DNA of 8,443 nt from Desulfomonile tiedjei (GTDB lineage: Bacteria; Desulfobacterota; Desulfomonilia; Desulfomonilales; Desulfomonilaceae), in assembly GCA_020718965.1 (NCBI GenBank), contig DYRE01000022.1, positions 4,921-13,363 on the forward strand. The letters are read 5' to 3'. Made by a program: the position numbers and the translations under genes. Of the stretch, positions 1-7,271 are shown piece after piece. The notes beneath the pieces are model-generated. The model was not told the DNA's origin, ran no database searches, and saw nothing but the letters and a program-made list of their open reading frames with translations. How positions within the stretch are numbered: the stretch's first letter is position 1; each line of letters begins with the position of its first letter.

Positions 1-6
1 ACCTCT
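1..6 (-). promoter_or_regulatory. Possible ribosome binding site for a gene beyond the left edge
   Basis: Read on the minus strand, the six bases just after the methyltransferase stop codon are AGAGGT, close to the Shine-Dalgarno consensus AGGAGGT. A start codon would be expected within about 5-10 bases, outside the window. This suggests that another minus-strand gene follows with almost no gap, as in an operon. It is only six bases, so chance is a real alternative. Confidence 0.35.
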
Positions 7-2070
7 TTACGGAATATCAACATCGAAGATTCTCTCAGTCCCATTCCCAAAAATATCAACCACTTTAACCGCTATTTTATGATTCCCGGCTTCGACATAT
101 TTCCAAAAGGGAGTTGATAACTCAATAGTCCTTTTTTTGGGTGTCCTGAATGAGTGCCACACACTTGTAAAAACAGGCCCGTTTCGGGTATTGCAGTAAT
201 TATCCACGGAGGGGGAAATGATCTGTTTGTTGCCGTAATCAAAATCCACCGCCCAGTAGTCTATCCAGTCACTCCATGTACCTGTCAGGACATGCCTACG
301 GGTTTCATCATTGCGTTTACTGATGGACCTGACCAGCCTTCCCTGGCTGTCGATCAATATTCTCGATGATTTGATTTTTCCATTTTCAGTTGAAACTTCC
401 TGATCCATTCCCACACAATACAAACCAAAATCCGACAGGGTGATTTGGGCTGACAGTCTCTCCAGGTTTGTTGTAGCCTTAAAGTAGGCGAGAATTTCCG
501 ATTCCTGGTCGCCGGAACCCGGTTTGGAATTCAACTGGATTTCCCTGGTAACTTTCTTCAGACAAATTCCCACGGACAAACTGTTGGCTTTTTCCAAAAT
601 CCACGGTTCCACGGAATTTTCGTAATCAAAGCCCATGACATCAAGCTTCTTTACCCCTGTATTAGAGCAAATATCCAGGACTTCGAGCATCATGTGAGAG
701 TTTATGGAAATGTGACGAGGGGCGAGGAAGGTGGCGAAATCCCCTTTTGCTGAACGAGAAATCATTTTGGCAATATCAGCAGGCTGTAGTTTCCCGGGAC
801 CTGAATTATCTTCGAAATCAAAAATCGTCGTCTGAAGATACCCATCCGAAGTCGCATCACTTCCATGGACGCCCAAGGATTTAGGGTCACTTGAGTTTAG
901 ATGATCTGTGGCCTCCACAACATCAAAGGCGCCGCTGGTTCGTGTTAAATCGCCATCTGTTCGCATAAAATTTATCATGCGTTTCCGGCATGTGTGCGTT
1001 GCGATCTTACCGATGTCGCATCCTATCCATCTTCTTCCCAACTTCTGTGCGGCCTCCAGAAGAGACCCAGAACCGCAGAAGAAATCTGCCACCAGATCTC
1101 CCTGGTTGGTCGCAGTCATAATGATGCGTTCCAGTAGTCTGACAGGTTTTTGGGTGGGATAGCCCCACATTTCCGGGTGAGCGTGGAGCAGTGGGATCTT
1201 CCACACATTGTCTGCTGTACGCTCTTCACGAGTGACGTAAATGCACTTTCCGTCTTCCCCCCTGGGATAAACCTTCTTCCCTTCAACTTTCTTCATCCTG
1301 GAGACTTTAATGGGCTTGTCACGCTTCTCAAATTGCCAGTTAAAAATGCTTTTGGATGATTTGGCGTAGTAAAAGATTGTGTCCGTGGCATTAGTGTACT
1401 GACGTTTACGAGTATCTGGTATCTTGTTGGTATAATACCAGATAATCTCGTTCCTGAATGCGTCTGCCCCGAATATTTCATCCAGTATCGACCTGATCAT
1501 GAAGTTGGCTTTCCAGTCACAGTGGACCCAAAGGCTCCCATCGTCGGCGAGAAGACGACGAATTATCTTGAGTCTCTGATACATCATATTCAGGTATGAA
1601 CCAGGACCCTTTTTCCAGGAATCTCGATATGCAAACTCCTGGAAAACATTAACTTTCTCAGATCGATGCTCTCCCACCACTACACTCATGTTGAAATCTG
1701 TTCCAACGAGGAACGGGGGATCGATGTACACTAATTTGATCCCACCTAAAGCACGAATTTCATCCTTTAGCTCACCGTAGAGAAGGGAATTCATAACGAG
1801 CCGATTGTCGCCCCTGATAATTTTGTTGATCCAGGATGAAGATGAATGGGAAGCGTTACAGGATTCGCTGGAGAAATCAGGAGGGATACAGACCCGCTCT
1901 ATTGGACGTAAATCCGCAACCTCCTGTCTTTCAAGTTGTCGCTTTCCTCGCCATACCAGTTCTACATCAGACAATACCGGTTCAAATTCACAAGAGTCAG
2001 GCTCGTCGGATATCCTTGTGGACTCCAGCTTTCTCTTTGAATTCTTCCTTGCCGATTTGTCCGAACCCAT
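7..2070 (-). CDS. Site-specific DNA adenine methyltransferase, type III Mod-like
   Basis: Predicted to transfer a methyl group from S-adenosylmethionine to N6 of adenine at a specific DNA site. The protein has 687 residues and beta-class motif order. The catalytic motif IV is YIDPPF (DPPF at 117-120), preceded by IIRGDN near 84. GSLWVHCDW follows at about 178-186, a variable region that probably reads the target at about 200-300, then TQKPVRLLERII (306-317) and the SAM-binding motif I, DFFCGSG (329-335). DPPF favours N6-adenine over N4-cytosine, which usually has SPPY. Residues 380-687 form a long C-terminal part with DWIDYWAVDFDY (601-612) and a beta-rich end, VKVVDIFGNGTE. From memory these match COG2189-like Mod proteins found beside type III-like helicases. 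The ATG is fixed by an in-frame TGA two codons upstream (2074-2076). The only Shine-Dalgarno-like stretch, AAAGGA, lies a long 14 bases before it. The gene is complete and follows the kinase gene by 59 bases. No restriction gene is visible, so it may be an orphan. Confidence 0.9.
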   Translation of the reverse strand: MGSDKSARKNSKRKLESTRISDEPDSCEFEPVLSDVELVWRGKRQLERQEVADLRPIERVCIPPDFSSESCNASHSSSSWINKIIRGDNRLVMNSLLYGELKDEIRALGGIKLVYIDPPFLVGTDFNMSVVVGEHRSEKVNVFQEFAYRDSWKKGPGSYLNMMYQRLKIIRRLLADDGSLWVHCDWKANFMIRSILDEIFGADAFRNEIIWYYTNKIPDTRKRQYTNATDTIFYYAKSSKSIFNWQFEKRDKPIKVSRMKKVEGKKVYPRGEDGKCIYVTREERTADNVWKIPLLHAHPEMWGYPTQKPVRLLERIIMTATNQGDLVADFFCGSGSLLEAAQKLGRRWIGCDIGKIATHTCRKRMINFMRTDGDLTRTSGAFDVVEATDHLNSSDPKSLGVHGSDATSDGYLQTTIFDFEDNSGPGKLQPADIAKMISRSAKGDFATFLAPRHISINSHMMLEVLDICSNTGVKKLDVMGFDYENSVEPWILEKANSLSVGICLKKVTREIQLNSKPGSGDQESEILAYFKATTNLERLSAQITLSDFGLYCVGMDQEVSTENGKIKSSRILIDSQGRLVRSISKRNDETRRHVLTGTWSDWIDYWAVDFDYGNKQIISPSVDNYCNTRNGPVFTSVWHSFRTPKKRTIELSTPFWKYVEAGNHKIAVKVVDIFGNGTERIFDVDIP

Positions 2071-2129
2071 ACGTCAGGATGTTGTCCTTTCTCTGATAAT
2101 TAATTGACAGAGTTTTTCATTACGCCTAA
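2071..2129 (-). other. Short spacer between kinase and methyltransferase genes
   Basis: These 59 bases separate two genes read in the same direction. I see no GC-rich hairpin followed by a T run on the minus strand, so no terminator is supported and read-through from the kinase gene is plausible. AAAGGA (minus strand, 2085-2090) is the only Shine-Dalgarno-like stretch. It lies partly in a small hairpin, AGGA/TCCT around a five-base loop (2076-2088), which is too weak to call a regulator. I found no convincing promoter. Confidence 0.4.
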
Positions 2130-5100
2130 TCAAGCTCCAGAGCGAGGCTGGTCCAGAATCTTTCTGATCTCGGATAGCAAATCAGTAAATATGTAAGGTT
2201 TACCGACAAATCCGCTAGCCCCAATGCTTATGGCGGCTTTTGCGGCTCCATTGGCGGAATAACCGCTGCAGATGAGTGATTTCACAGATGGGTTGATTTT
2301 AAGAAGCTCTTCGAGACATTCTTTGCCCCCCATTTCCGGCATCATAAGATCCAGAATTACCAGATCTATGTTGTCTCTTTCCGCCTCATATATTGACAAC
2401 GCCTCTCTACCGCCCATGGCCGTTATCACCCGATAACCAAAATCCTCCAGCAATTCTTTCCCCACTTCCCTGACAGTTTCTTCGTCATCTACGAGAAGAA
2501 TTGTCTCGTTGCCTATTACTGTCATCTTGATATCAGTTTTATCAGGCGATATTTTTTCGGAAACAAGAGCGGGAAAATAAATCTTGAATGTTGTCCCGGC
2601 GCCCATTTCACTGTAACAGGTAACATGGCCTCCATGCTGTTTCACAATACCGTATACCATGGCCAAACCAAGCCCTGTTCCCTTTCCTGAGGCCTTGGTT
2701 GTGAAAAAGGGCTCAAAAATTCTTTCAATGGTTTTCCTGTCCATACCGGACCCGGTGTCCGAGACTGAAAGGCAAACAGACGGGCCAGGAGTAGCCTCGA
2801 TATGACTTGCGCAATATTCAGAACCCAGGAATGTACCGCTGGTTTCGATAATCAGCCGACCCCCTTCCGGCATCGCATCCTTAGCATTCACCGCAAGATT
2901 CATTATGATCTGCTCAATTTGGGCGGCGTCGGCATTGATAGGATCTATTTCGTCTGAAAGATGGAGTTCTATTTCGATCATCTTGAAAATTGTTCGATCG
3001 AGTAGTTTCTTTATTTGCCTGATTTCATGATTTAAATCCAGCGGTTTTGGTCTAGTCTCAGTTTTCCTGCTAAATGTGAGTATCCTCTTGACGAGATCAG
3101 CCCCATTAACCGCCGCTTTATTAACTGATTTTACGCTGTGCCTCAATTTGTCGGTCAGATTACTATCCATCAATATCAATTCAGAGTATCCGATGATTAC
3201 CTGCAAGAGGTTGTTGAAATCGTGCGCTATTCCGCCGGCCAGAGTCCCAATCGCCTCCATTTTCTGAGCCTGTATGAGTTGGGCGCGAAGATTTGTGTTT
3301 TCCGACACGTCCATCATAAATGCCAATACTGCAAGATGATTATTGTATTCTATTGTTTTGGGCCAAATTACCATTTCGAACAATTCGCCTGTTTTCTTGA
3401 TCCCCTCGACCTGATAAGACTGCCTGGTCGGTCTCCCGGCAAGGAATCTCCTGTAGCGTTCCATAAAGAGATACTGATGCCCGGGCGCAACGAATTCCGT
3501 CAAAGATCGTCCCTCGATTTCAGCGCTGTCCTCACACTTGAACATTGCCATCAATTCCGGGTTGGCGTAAAAATATTTACCATCCTGAAATATTGCTATG
3601 CCAATAGGAGCCTGCTCTATTAATAACCGCATCTTTTTCTCTGAATCCGCCAATCGCTTTTCATAGAGCTTTCGATCAGTTATGTCGGTAGCCGTAGCAA
3701 GACTACCCTTAAATACGCCATCAGAATCAAAAATGGATCGTGATGACACAAGTGTGTGTATAATTTCACCATTCATTTTGACCCACGTAAGCTCATAGGA
3801 CTCTGATAGTCTCACGTTCCTTTTCATCATCTGAATACGAAGGGTTTCTCTGCTTGATTCGTTGAGAAACTTTTCCACTCTGTGACCTATCAAGTCACTT
3901 TCCGCACAGCCTAGCATCTGACAGGCTCTCTTGTTGGCATAGGTTAGGATGCCTTCCCTGTCAACGATACCAATGGCTTCAGTCATTGTTTCAATAAGGT
4001 TACGATATCGTTGCTCGCTATCTCGCAGCGCTTCTTCGTTTTTGACTCTTTGGGAAACATCGGTAACAACCGCTACAACAGTGTCGTTCTGATTATCAAA
4101 ATCGGTTAATCTTGCTATCCTTATTGAGGCGTCAAAACTCGTTCGATCCTGCCGTTTCAATTTTGAGTCGACTTCGGCTACATCCCCCTTGCCAAGATTT
4201 GAATAGAGCACGGTTCCTACTCTTTCAAACTCTTCTTCCGACTCGTAGACTATCCTGGCGCTTTTCTCAATAAAGTCCATCTCATTTTTGAATCCGAACA
4301 TTTGAATCCATGCCTCGTTGGCCCATTTTATGGTCCGGTTCTCCGCCAGGTGTATGCCTACCGGTGATGTTGCAAGGATTGTTTTCAGTAAATGTTCCTT
4401 GTCCTTTAACTCCTTTTCTATCCTCTGCCTTTCTGAAATATCCAGGCCCGTCCCTATGACACATCTTGTATTATCAATTTCAATCGCTCTTCCTGTAAAA
4501 AAATAGGGAATTGTCTCCCCCGTCTTTGTGAGGTATAGAGCCTCAATTGTGGTATCGACATTGTTCAGAGATTTCTCAAAAGTCTCTCGCACCTTTTTTC
4601 TGTCAGCATGAGCAATCAGGTCCAAAGGTTTCAATTTAGCCATTTCAGAATTAGAATACCCTGTAACCTTTTCAACGTTGCGGTTCCATCTCAGCAGCCT
4701 GCTATCTTCGTCAAACAGATAGAATACGCCTGGCAGACTATCGATAAGGGCGTCTGAAAGATGTTTCTCCTTCTGTAACTCCTCGTGAGAAACCTTCCGT
4801 TCGTATTCGCGTTCATGAAGAGATGCCGCCATTTGGTCAAAAGCGCTTCCCAGTAGGCCTATTTCTCCGTTTCGACCATCCAGTCCGGTGCGTACGCTGA
4901 GGTCTCCTTTCTTGATCTTTTCCGTAGAATTTATCAATGTGTTCAAATGGCGAATCACCATCAGGTAAGACAGACCCGAGACCACCAACATTCCCAGAAA
5001 AGCTGCCGCTCCCAACCAAAACAAACTTGCGAGTAATAGGCGGTCAGCCCCCTCGGTAACGTGCCCCACAGGTATACCGACATAGACATAGGGGCCTTTG

Positions 5101-5879
5101 GAAAAACTACCCAGCCGTCTGAAACCGTAGATTTTCCTAACACCATCAATTCCTACCGCTTCCATTACCCCTTCTTTATTATCCAGAACTTTTTTCACAA
5201 TTTCCGACAATGATCCGGATATTCCAATCCATTGTGTGGCGTCGGGATAACGGGCCATGATGAAGCCCATACTGTCTACAACCGTAAGACTGGCATTGGG
5301 AGGGATTATTTGATTTTGGAAAAGCGTGTCAAGAATTCTCATGTCGAGAATTGCAAAGACGACTCCTTTAAACTTTCCTTCAGAATCCAGGATCGGGTAT
5401 CCAAAACCGACTTCAGCAGAACCTGAAACGGAATTATTATGAAAACCCCCTATTGAAAACCGGGTCGTTCTCAAAGTTTCATTGAAGTAAGACTGGCCTG
5501 TGAAATCTTTCATGCCGGAATCACCCAGAACACTACAGACGAGTTTTCCCGACGAATCAATCAAACCGAGATCAGTATAAAAAGGAAAGGTTTTCTTGAA
5601 AATGCCTGGATTGAAAAGGTCCAAACAAGATTTGGGGCCCAACTCCAGGATATTCGGTTCCTGCGCCAAAACCTTGAGAACCTGCCTGGTTTCTTCCACC
5701 ACGAAGTTAAACTGTTTTTCAAAATGACCGGCTGTCGCCAGAACCTTTTCCTGGGCTCTGACTATGGCTTCTTCCCGTAATTCAAGGTTGTTGAACAATG
5801 TTAGTAAAACCAGAGGAATAAGACCAAGGATTACCAGGAATATCAGCTTGAACTTTAAGCTCTTGGGAAAAACCGCCAT
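2130..5879 (-). CDS. Hybrid histidine kinase: dCache-like sensor, HAMP, four PAS, kinase core, receiver
   Basis: An inner-membrane sensor that should autophosphorylate on His and pass phosphate to its own receiver. Residues are numbered from an upstream GTG at 5903; subtract 8 for the preferred ATG at 5879. Order: membrane helix 1 (17-37); periplasmic dCache-like ligand domain (about 40-285); membrane helix 2 (289-314); HAMP (about 315-367); PAS domains at about 381-495, 502-620, 626-745 and 752-870; HisKA with GGIAHDFNN (H894 phosphorylated); ATPase with N-box N1006, DTGSGM (1049-1054), FEPFFTTK and GKGTGLGL (1073-1080); receiver with D1139/D1140, acceptor D1185, S1213 and K1235. All key residues are present, so it looks active. 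HDFN fits the HDxN phosphatase motif, so it may also remove phosphate. The ATG is preferred because GGAG sits 9 bases upstream (5889-5892), while the GTG has none. There is no DNA-binding output domain, so the target must be a separate Hpt or regulator protein. The ligand is unknown. Confidence 0.93.
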   Translation of the reverse strand: MAVFPKSLKFKLIFLVILGLIPLVLLTLFNNLELREEAIVRAQEKVLATAGHFEKQFNFVVEETRQVLKVLAQEPNILELGPKSCLDLFNPGIFKKTFPFYTDLGLIDSSGKLVCSVLGDSGMKDFTGQSYFNETLRTTRFSIGGFHNNSVSGSAEVGFGYPILDSEGKFKGVVFAILDMRILDTLFQNQIIPPNASLTVVDSMGFIMARYPDATQWIGISGSLSEIVKKVLDNKEGVMEAVGIDGVRKIYGFRRLGSFSKGPYVYVGIPVGHVTEGADRLLLASLFWLGAAAFLGMLVVSGLSYLMVIRHLNTLINSTEKIKKGDLSVRTGLDGRNGEIGLLGSAFDQMAASLHEREYERKVSHEELQKEKHLSDALIDSLPGVFYLFDEDSRLLRWNRNVEKVTGYSNSEMAKLKPLDLIAHADRKKVRETFEKSLNNVDTTIEALYLTKTGETIPYFFTGRAIEIDNTRCVIGTGLDISERQRIEKELKDKEHLLKTILATSPVGIHLAENRTIKWANEAWIQMFGFKNEMDFIEKSARIVYESEEEFERVGTVLYSNLGKGDVAEVDSKLKRQDRTSFDASIRIARLTDFDNQNDTVVAVVTDVSQRVKNEEALRDSEQRYRNLIETMTEAIGIVDREGILTYANKRACQMLGCAESDLIGHRVEKFLNESSRETLRIQMMKRNVRLSESYELTWVKMNGEIIHTLVSSRSIFDSDGVFKGSLATATDITDRKLYEKRLADSEKKMRLLIEQAPIGIAIFQDGKYFYANPELMAMFKCEDSAEIEGRSLTEFVAPGHQYLFMERYRRFLAGRPTRQSYQVEGIKKTGELFEMVIWPKTIEYNNHLAVLAFMMDVSENTNLRAQLIQAQKMEAIGTLAGGIAHDFNNLLQVIIGYSELILMDSNLTDKLRHSVKSVNKAAVNGADLVKRILTFSRKTETRPKPLDLNHEIRQIKKLLDRTIFKMIEIELHLSDEIDPINADAAQIEQIIMNLAVNAKDAMPEGGRLIIETSGTFLGSEYCASHIEATPGPSVCLSVSDTGSGMDRKTIERIFEPFFTTKASGKGTGLGLAMVYGIVKQHGGHVTCYSEMGAGTTFKIYFPALVSEKISPDKTDIKMTVIGNETILLVDDEETVREVGKELLEDFGYRVITAMGGREALSIYEAERDNIDLVILDLMMPEMGGKECLEELLKINPSVKSLICSGYSANGAAKAAISIGASGFVGKPYIFTDLLSEIRKILDQPRSGA

Positions 5880-5888
5880 AATGGAAGT

Positions 5889-5892
5889 CTCC
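5889..5892 (-). promoter_or_regulatory. Ribosome binding site that decides the kinase start
   Basis: GGAG on the minus strand lies 9 bases before the ATG at 5879. The alternative in-frame GTG at 5903 is preceded by a pyrimidine-rich stretch with no Shine-Dalgarno match. The shorter form also puts only a few residues before the basic stretch and membrane helix 1, as is usual for such sensors. Confidence 0.55.
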
Positions 5893-5971
5893 GGTATTCT
5901 CACAGGTGGAAAGATGGCGCAACAACGTTGGTAATAGGACCATCAATCCAGGATGATCAAATTAAGTTTCC

Positions 5972-6000
5972 TTGTGTGAGCCGTTATGTTCGATTATACT
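5972..6000 (+). promoter_or_regulatory. Candidate sigma-70 promoter for the exporter operon
   Basis: TTGTGT (5972-5977) and TATACT (5995-6000) are separated by exactly 17 bases. The -10 matches the consensus at five of six positions, and the -35 matches in its first three. Transcription would begin near 6007, leaving a leader of about 107 bases before the TTG start. This rests on pattern matching by eye in an AT-rich spacer. Confidence 0.4.
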
Positions 6001-6021
6001 TGGGATTTAAGAGTATCATCA
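5993..6021 (-). promoter_or_regulatory. Candidate promoter for the kinase gene, perfect -10 box
   Basis: On the minus strand, bases 5998-5993 read TATAAT, a perfect -10 box. The hexamer 17 bases upstream, TGATGA (6021-6016), is a poor -35, so an activator may be needed. An alternative is TTGACG (6054-6049) with TAATCT (6031-6026), also 17 bases apart, which has a better -35 but a weaker -10. Either would drive the kinase gene and possibly the methyltransferase gene after it. Confidence 0.35.
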
Positions 6022-6100
6022 GGATAGATTAATCGCGATAAACAATTGCGTCAACTCTATTCTATATATTTTTGCCGGTGTCAGCCTACTCATAGCTCCG

Positions 6101-6107
6101 AAAGGGG
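6101..6107 (+). promoter_or_regulatory. Ribosome binding site for the adaptor gene
   Basis: AAAGGGG lies 6 bases before TTG at 6114. Its good match and spacing support the rare TTG start, which also places the basic N-terminus and membrane helix as expected for this family. Confidence 0.6.
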
Positions 6108-6113
6108 AAAAAA

Positions 6114-7271
6114 TTGGACAGTGGTCTAAAGAACATTCTGTCGAAGAGTTGGAAGTGGATTCTTCTTATCATTCTGATCGCATTGGTCATCTATAAGGTT
6201 AAGTTTGCGCCTGTGCCGGTATCAACATCTGTGGCGCAATATGGAGAAGTTGTAGAAGAAGTCATGGGCACAGGAACTCTGGAAGCGCATTACCAGACTA
6301 GTGTGAGCTCAAAGATCCAGGGTTTGATTGTTGAACTCATGGCTGATCAGAATGACTGGGTCGAAAGTGGGCAGCTCTTAGCCCGTCTCGACGATTCAGA
6401 CTTCGCCAGGGAAGTTAGCACTCAGGAGGCCATAGTAAACGCCGAGGTTGCCACGGTTGAACGCGTGAAGGCCGACCAGGCAAGGTCCAGGGCGATATTC
6501 GATCAGGCTCGAAGAGATTATGATCGTTATGCCGGTTTGCTGGTTTCAAAAAGTATATCTCAGGAAGTTATGGATAAAACAATTCAGGGCCTTGCAGTGG
6601 CGGAAGCCGATGTGGAACGCGCGACAGCGGCGATCAGCGAGGCGGACCGTCAGGTTCTGGCGGCCAGGGAGAGGCTTCGTTTTCAACAGGCCCGACTTGG
6701 TGACACGAGAATTTATAGTCCATTTAAGGGTCTCATAGTCAGAAAAGATCGGGACGTAGGTGATATTGTGGTCCCTGGAGCCACTATTTTTCAGTTAATC
6801 TCAACCAGAGAAATGTGGGTTTCCGCATGGGTAGACGAAACATCCATGGCCGGCCTTGAAACGGGGCAAAAGTCTCGAGTAGTTTTCAGGTCCGACCCTA
6901 AGCGGGAGTTGAAAGGTAAGGTTGTCCGAATAAGTCGGGAAGTCGATAGAGAGACCCGGGAATTCAAAGTGGATGTTGGATTGGATAGCCTGCCTCAAAA
7001 CTGGGCGATTGGACAACGGGCTGAAGTCTACATAGAAACGGCAAGAAAAGACAATGTAATATATGTTCCACTTCAGGCGATTGTTTGGAAAAAAAATACG
7101 CCCGGAGTTTACCTGGCCAAAGATGGTCGGGCCCAATGGCAAGACGTTTCTCTAGGATTGAGGGGAATTGACAGAGTTGAAATTCTCAAGGGCATTTCGG
7201 TCAACGACACCATAATTATCGGCCCTGAGCCCTCTCAGTTGATGAACGGCCTGAGAGTCTACAGCAAATGA
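6114..7271 (+). CDS. Periplasmic adaptor (membrane fusion protein) of an ABC exporter, HlyD/MacA/DevB-like
   Basis: Predicted to link an inner-membrane ABC transporter to a TolC-type outer-membrane channel. The protein has 385 residues, close to MacA length. A short basic N-terminus precedes one membrane anchor (about 13-28), so it is not a lipoprotein. The first half of the lipoyl-like domain is about 62-92 (VSSKIQGLIVEL, then DNDWVESGQLLARLD-like spacing). A long alpha-helical coiled-coil hairpin, rich in Ala, Glu and Arg, covers about 98-193. The second lipoyl half is about 197-228 (IYSPFKGLIVR, then GDIVVPGATIFQL). A beta-barrel domain (about 232-310) and a membrane-proximal domain (about 311-385, VPLQAIVWKK) complete it. 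It starts with TTG behind a good ribosome binding site, and its stop overlaps the permease start by four bases (ATGA). That overlap favours an ABC-type partner over an RND pump. The cargo cannot be inferred. Confidence 0.9.
   Translation: MDSGLKNILSKSWKWILLIILIALVIYKVKFAPVPVSTSVAQYGEVVEEVMGTGTLEAHYQTSVSSKIQGLIVELMADQNDWVESGQLLARLDDSDFAREVSTQEAIVNAEVATVERVKADQARSRAIFDQARRDYDRYAGLLVSKSISQEVMDKTIQGLAVAEADVERATAAISEADRQVLAARERLRFQQARLGDTRIYSPFKGLIVRKDRDVGDIVVPGATIFQLISTREMWVSAWVDETSMAGLETGQKSRVVFRSDPKRELKGKVVRISREVDRETREFKVDVGLDSLPQNWAIGQRAEVYIETARKDNVIYVPLQAIVWKKNTPGVYLAKDGRAQWQDVSLGLRGIDRVEILKGISVNDTIIIGPEPSQLMNGLRVYSK

Larger units (their letters stand above)
5880..6113. other. Divergent intergenic control region
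   Basis: This AT-rich spacer lies between the divergent kinase and exporter genes. It contains the candidate promoters for both directions, the ribosome binding sites of both genes and an imperfect palindrome, TTAATCGCGATAAA, at 6029-6042 that could be an operator. I see no sigma-54 site, tRNA, riboswitch-like structure or convincing small ORF in it. Confidence 0.6.

Noticed and set aside
1007..1204. Possible frameshift in the methyltransferase, suggested by overlapping ORFs in other frames
   Set aside because: The main frame is continuous through motif I and the TQKP motif here, so the other frames are shadows.
2071..2129. Terminator between kinase and methyltransferase genes
   Set aside because: The short T run at 2113-2117 has no GC-rich stem before it on either strand, and the only hairpin there has four base pairs.
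3138..3623. 161-codon plus-strand ORF
   Set aside because: It lies wholly opposite the well-supported kinase coding sequence across PAS4 and HisKA, shows no recognisable domain, and is best explained as an antisense shadow.
5914..5931. Sigma-54-like site (TGGCGC followed by TTGG)
   Set aside because: The GG and GC elements are not at the required 10-base spacing, and the downstream half has TT where GC is needed.
6046..6070. Plus-strand promoter TTGCGT with TATATT closer to the adaptor gene
   Set aside because: The spacer is only 13 bases, too short for sigma-70. The pair at 5972-6000 has ideal spacing.
6801..7142. 113-codon minus-strand ORF
   Set aside because: It lies wholly opposite the adaptor gene, whose motifs are clear, and has no family resemblance that I can see.
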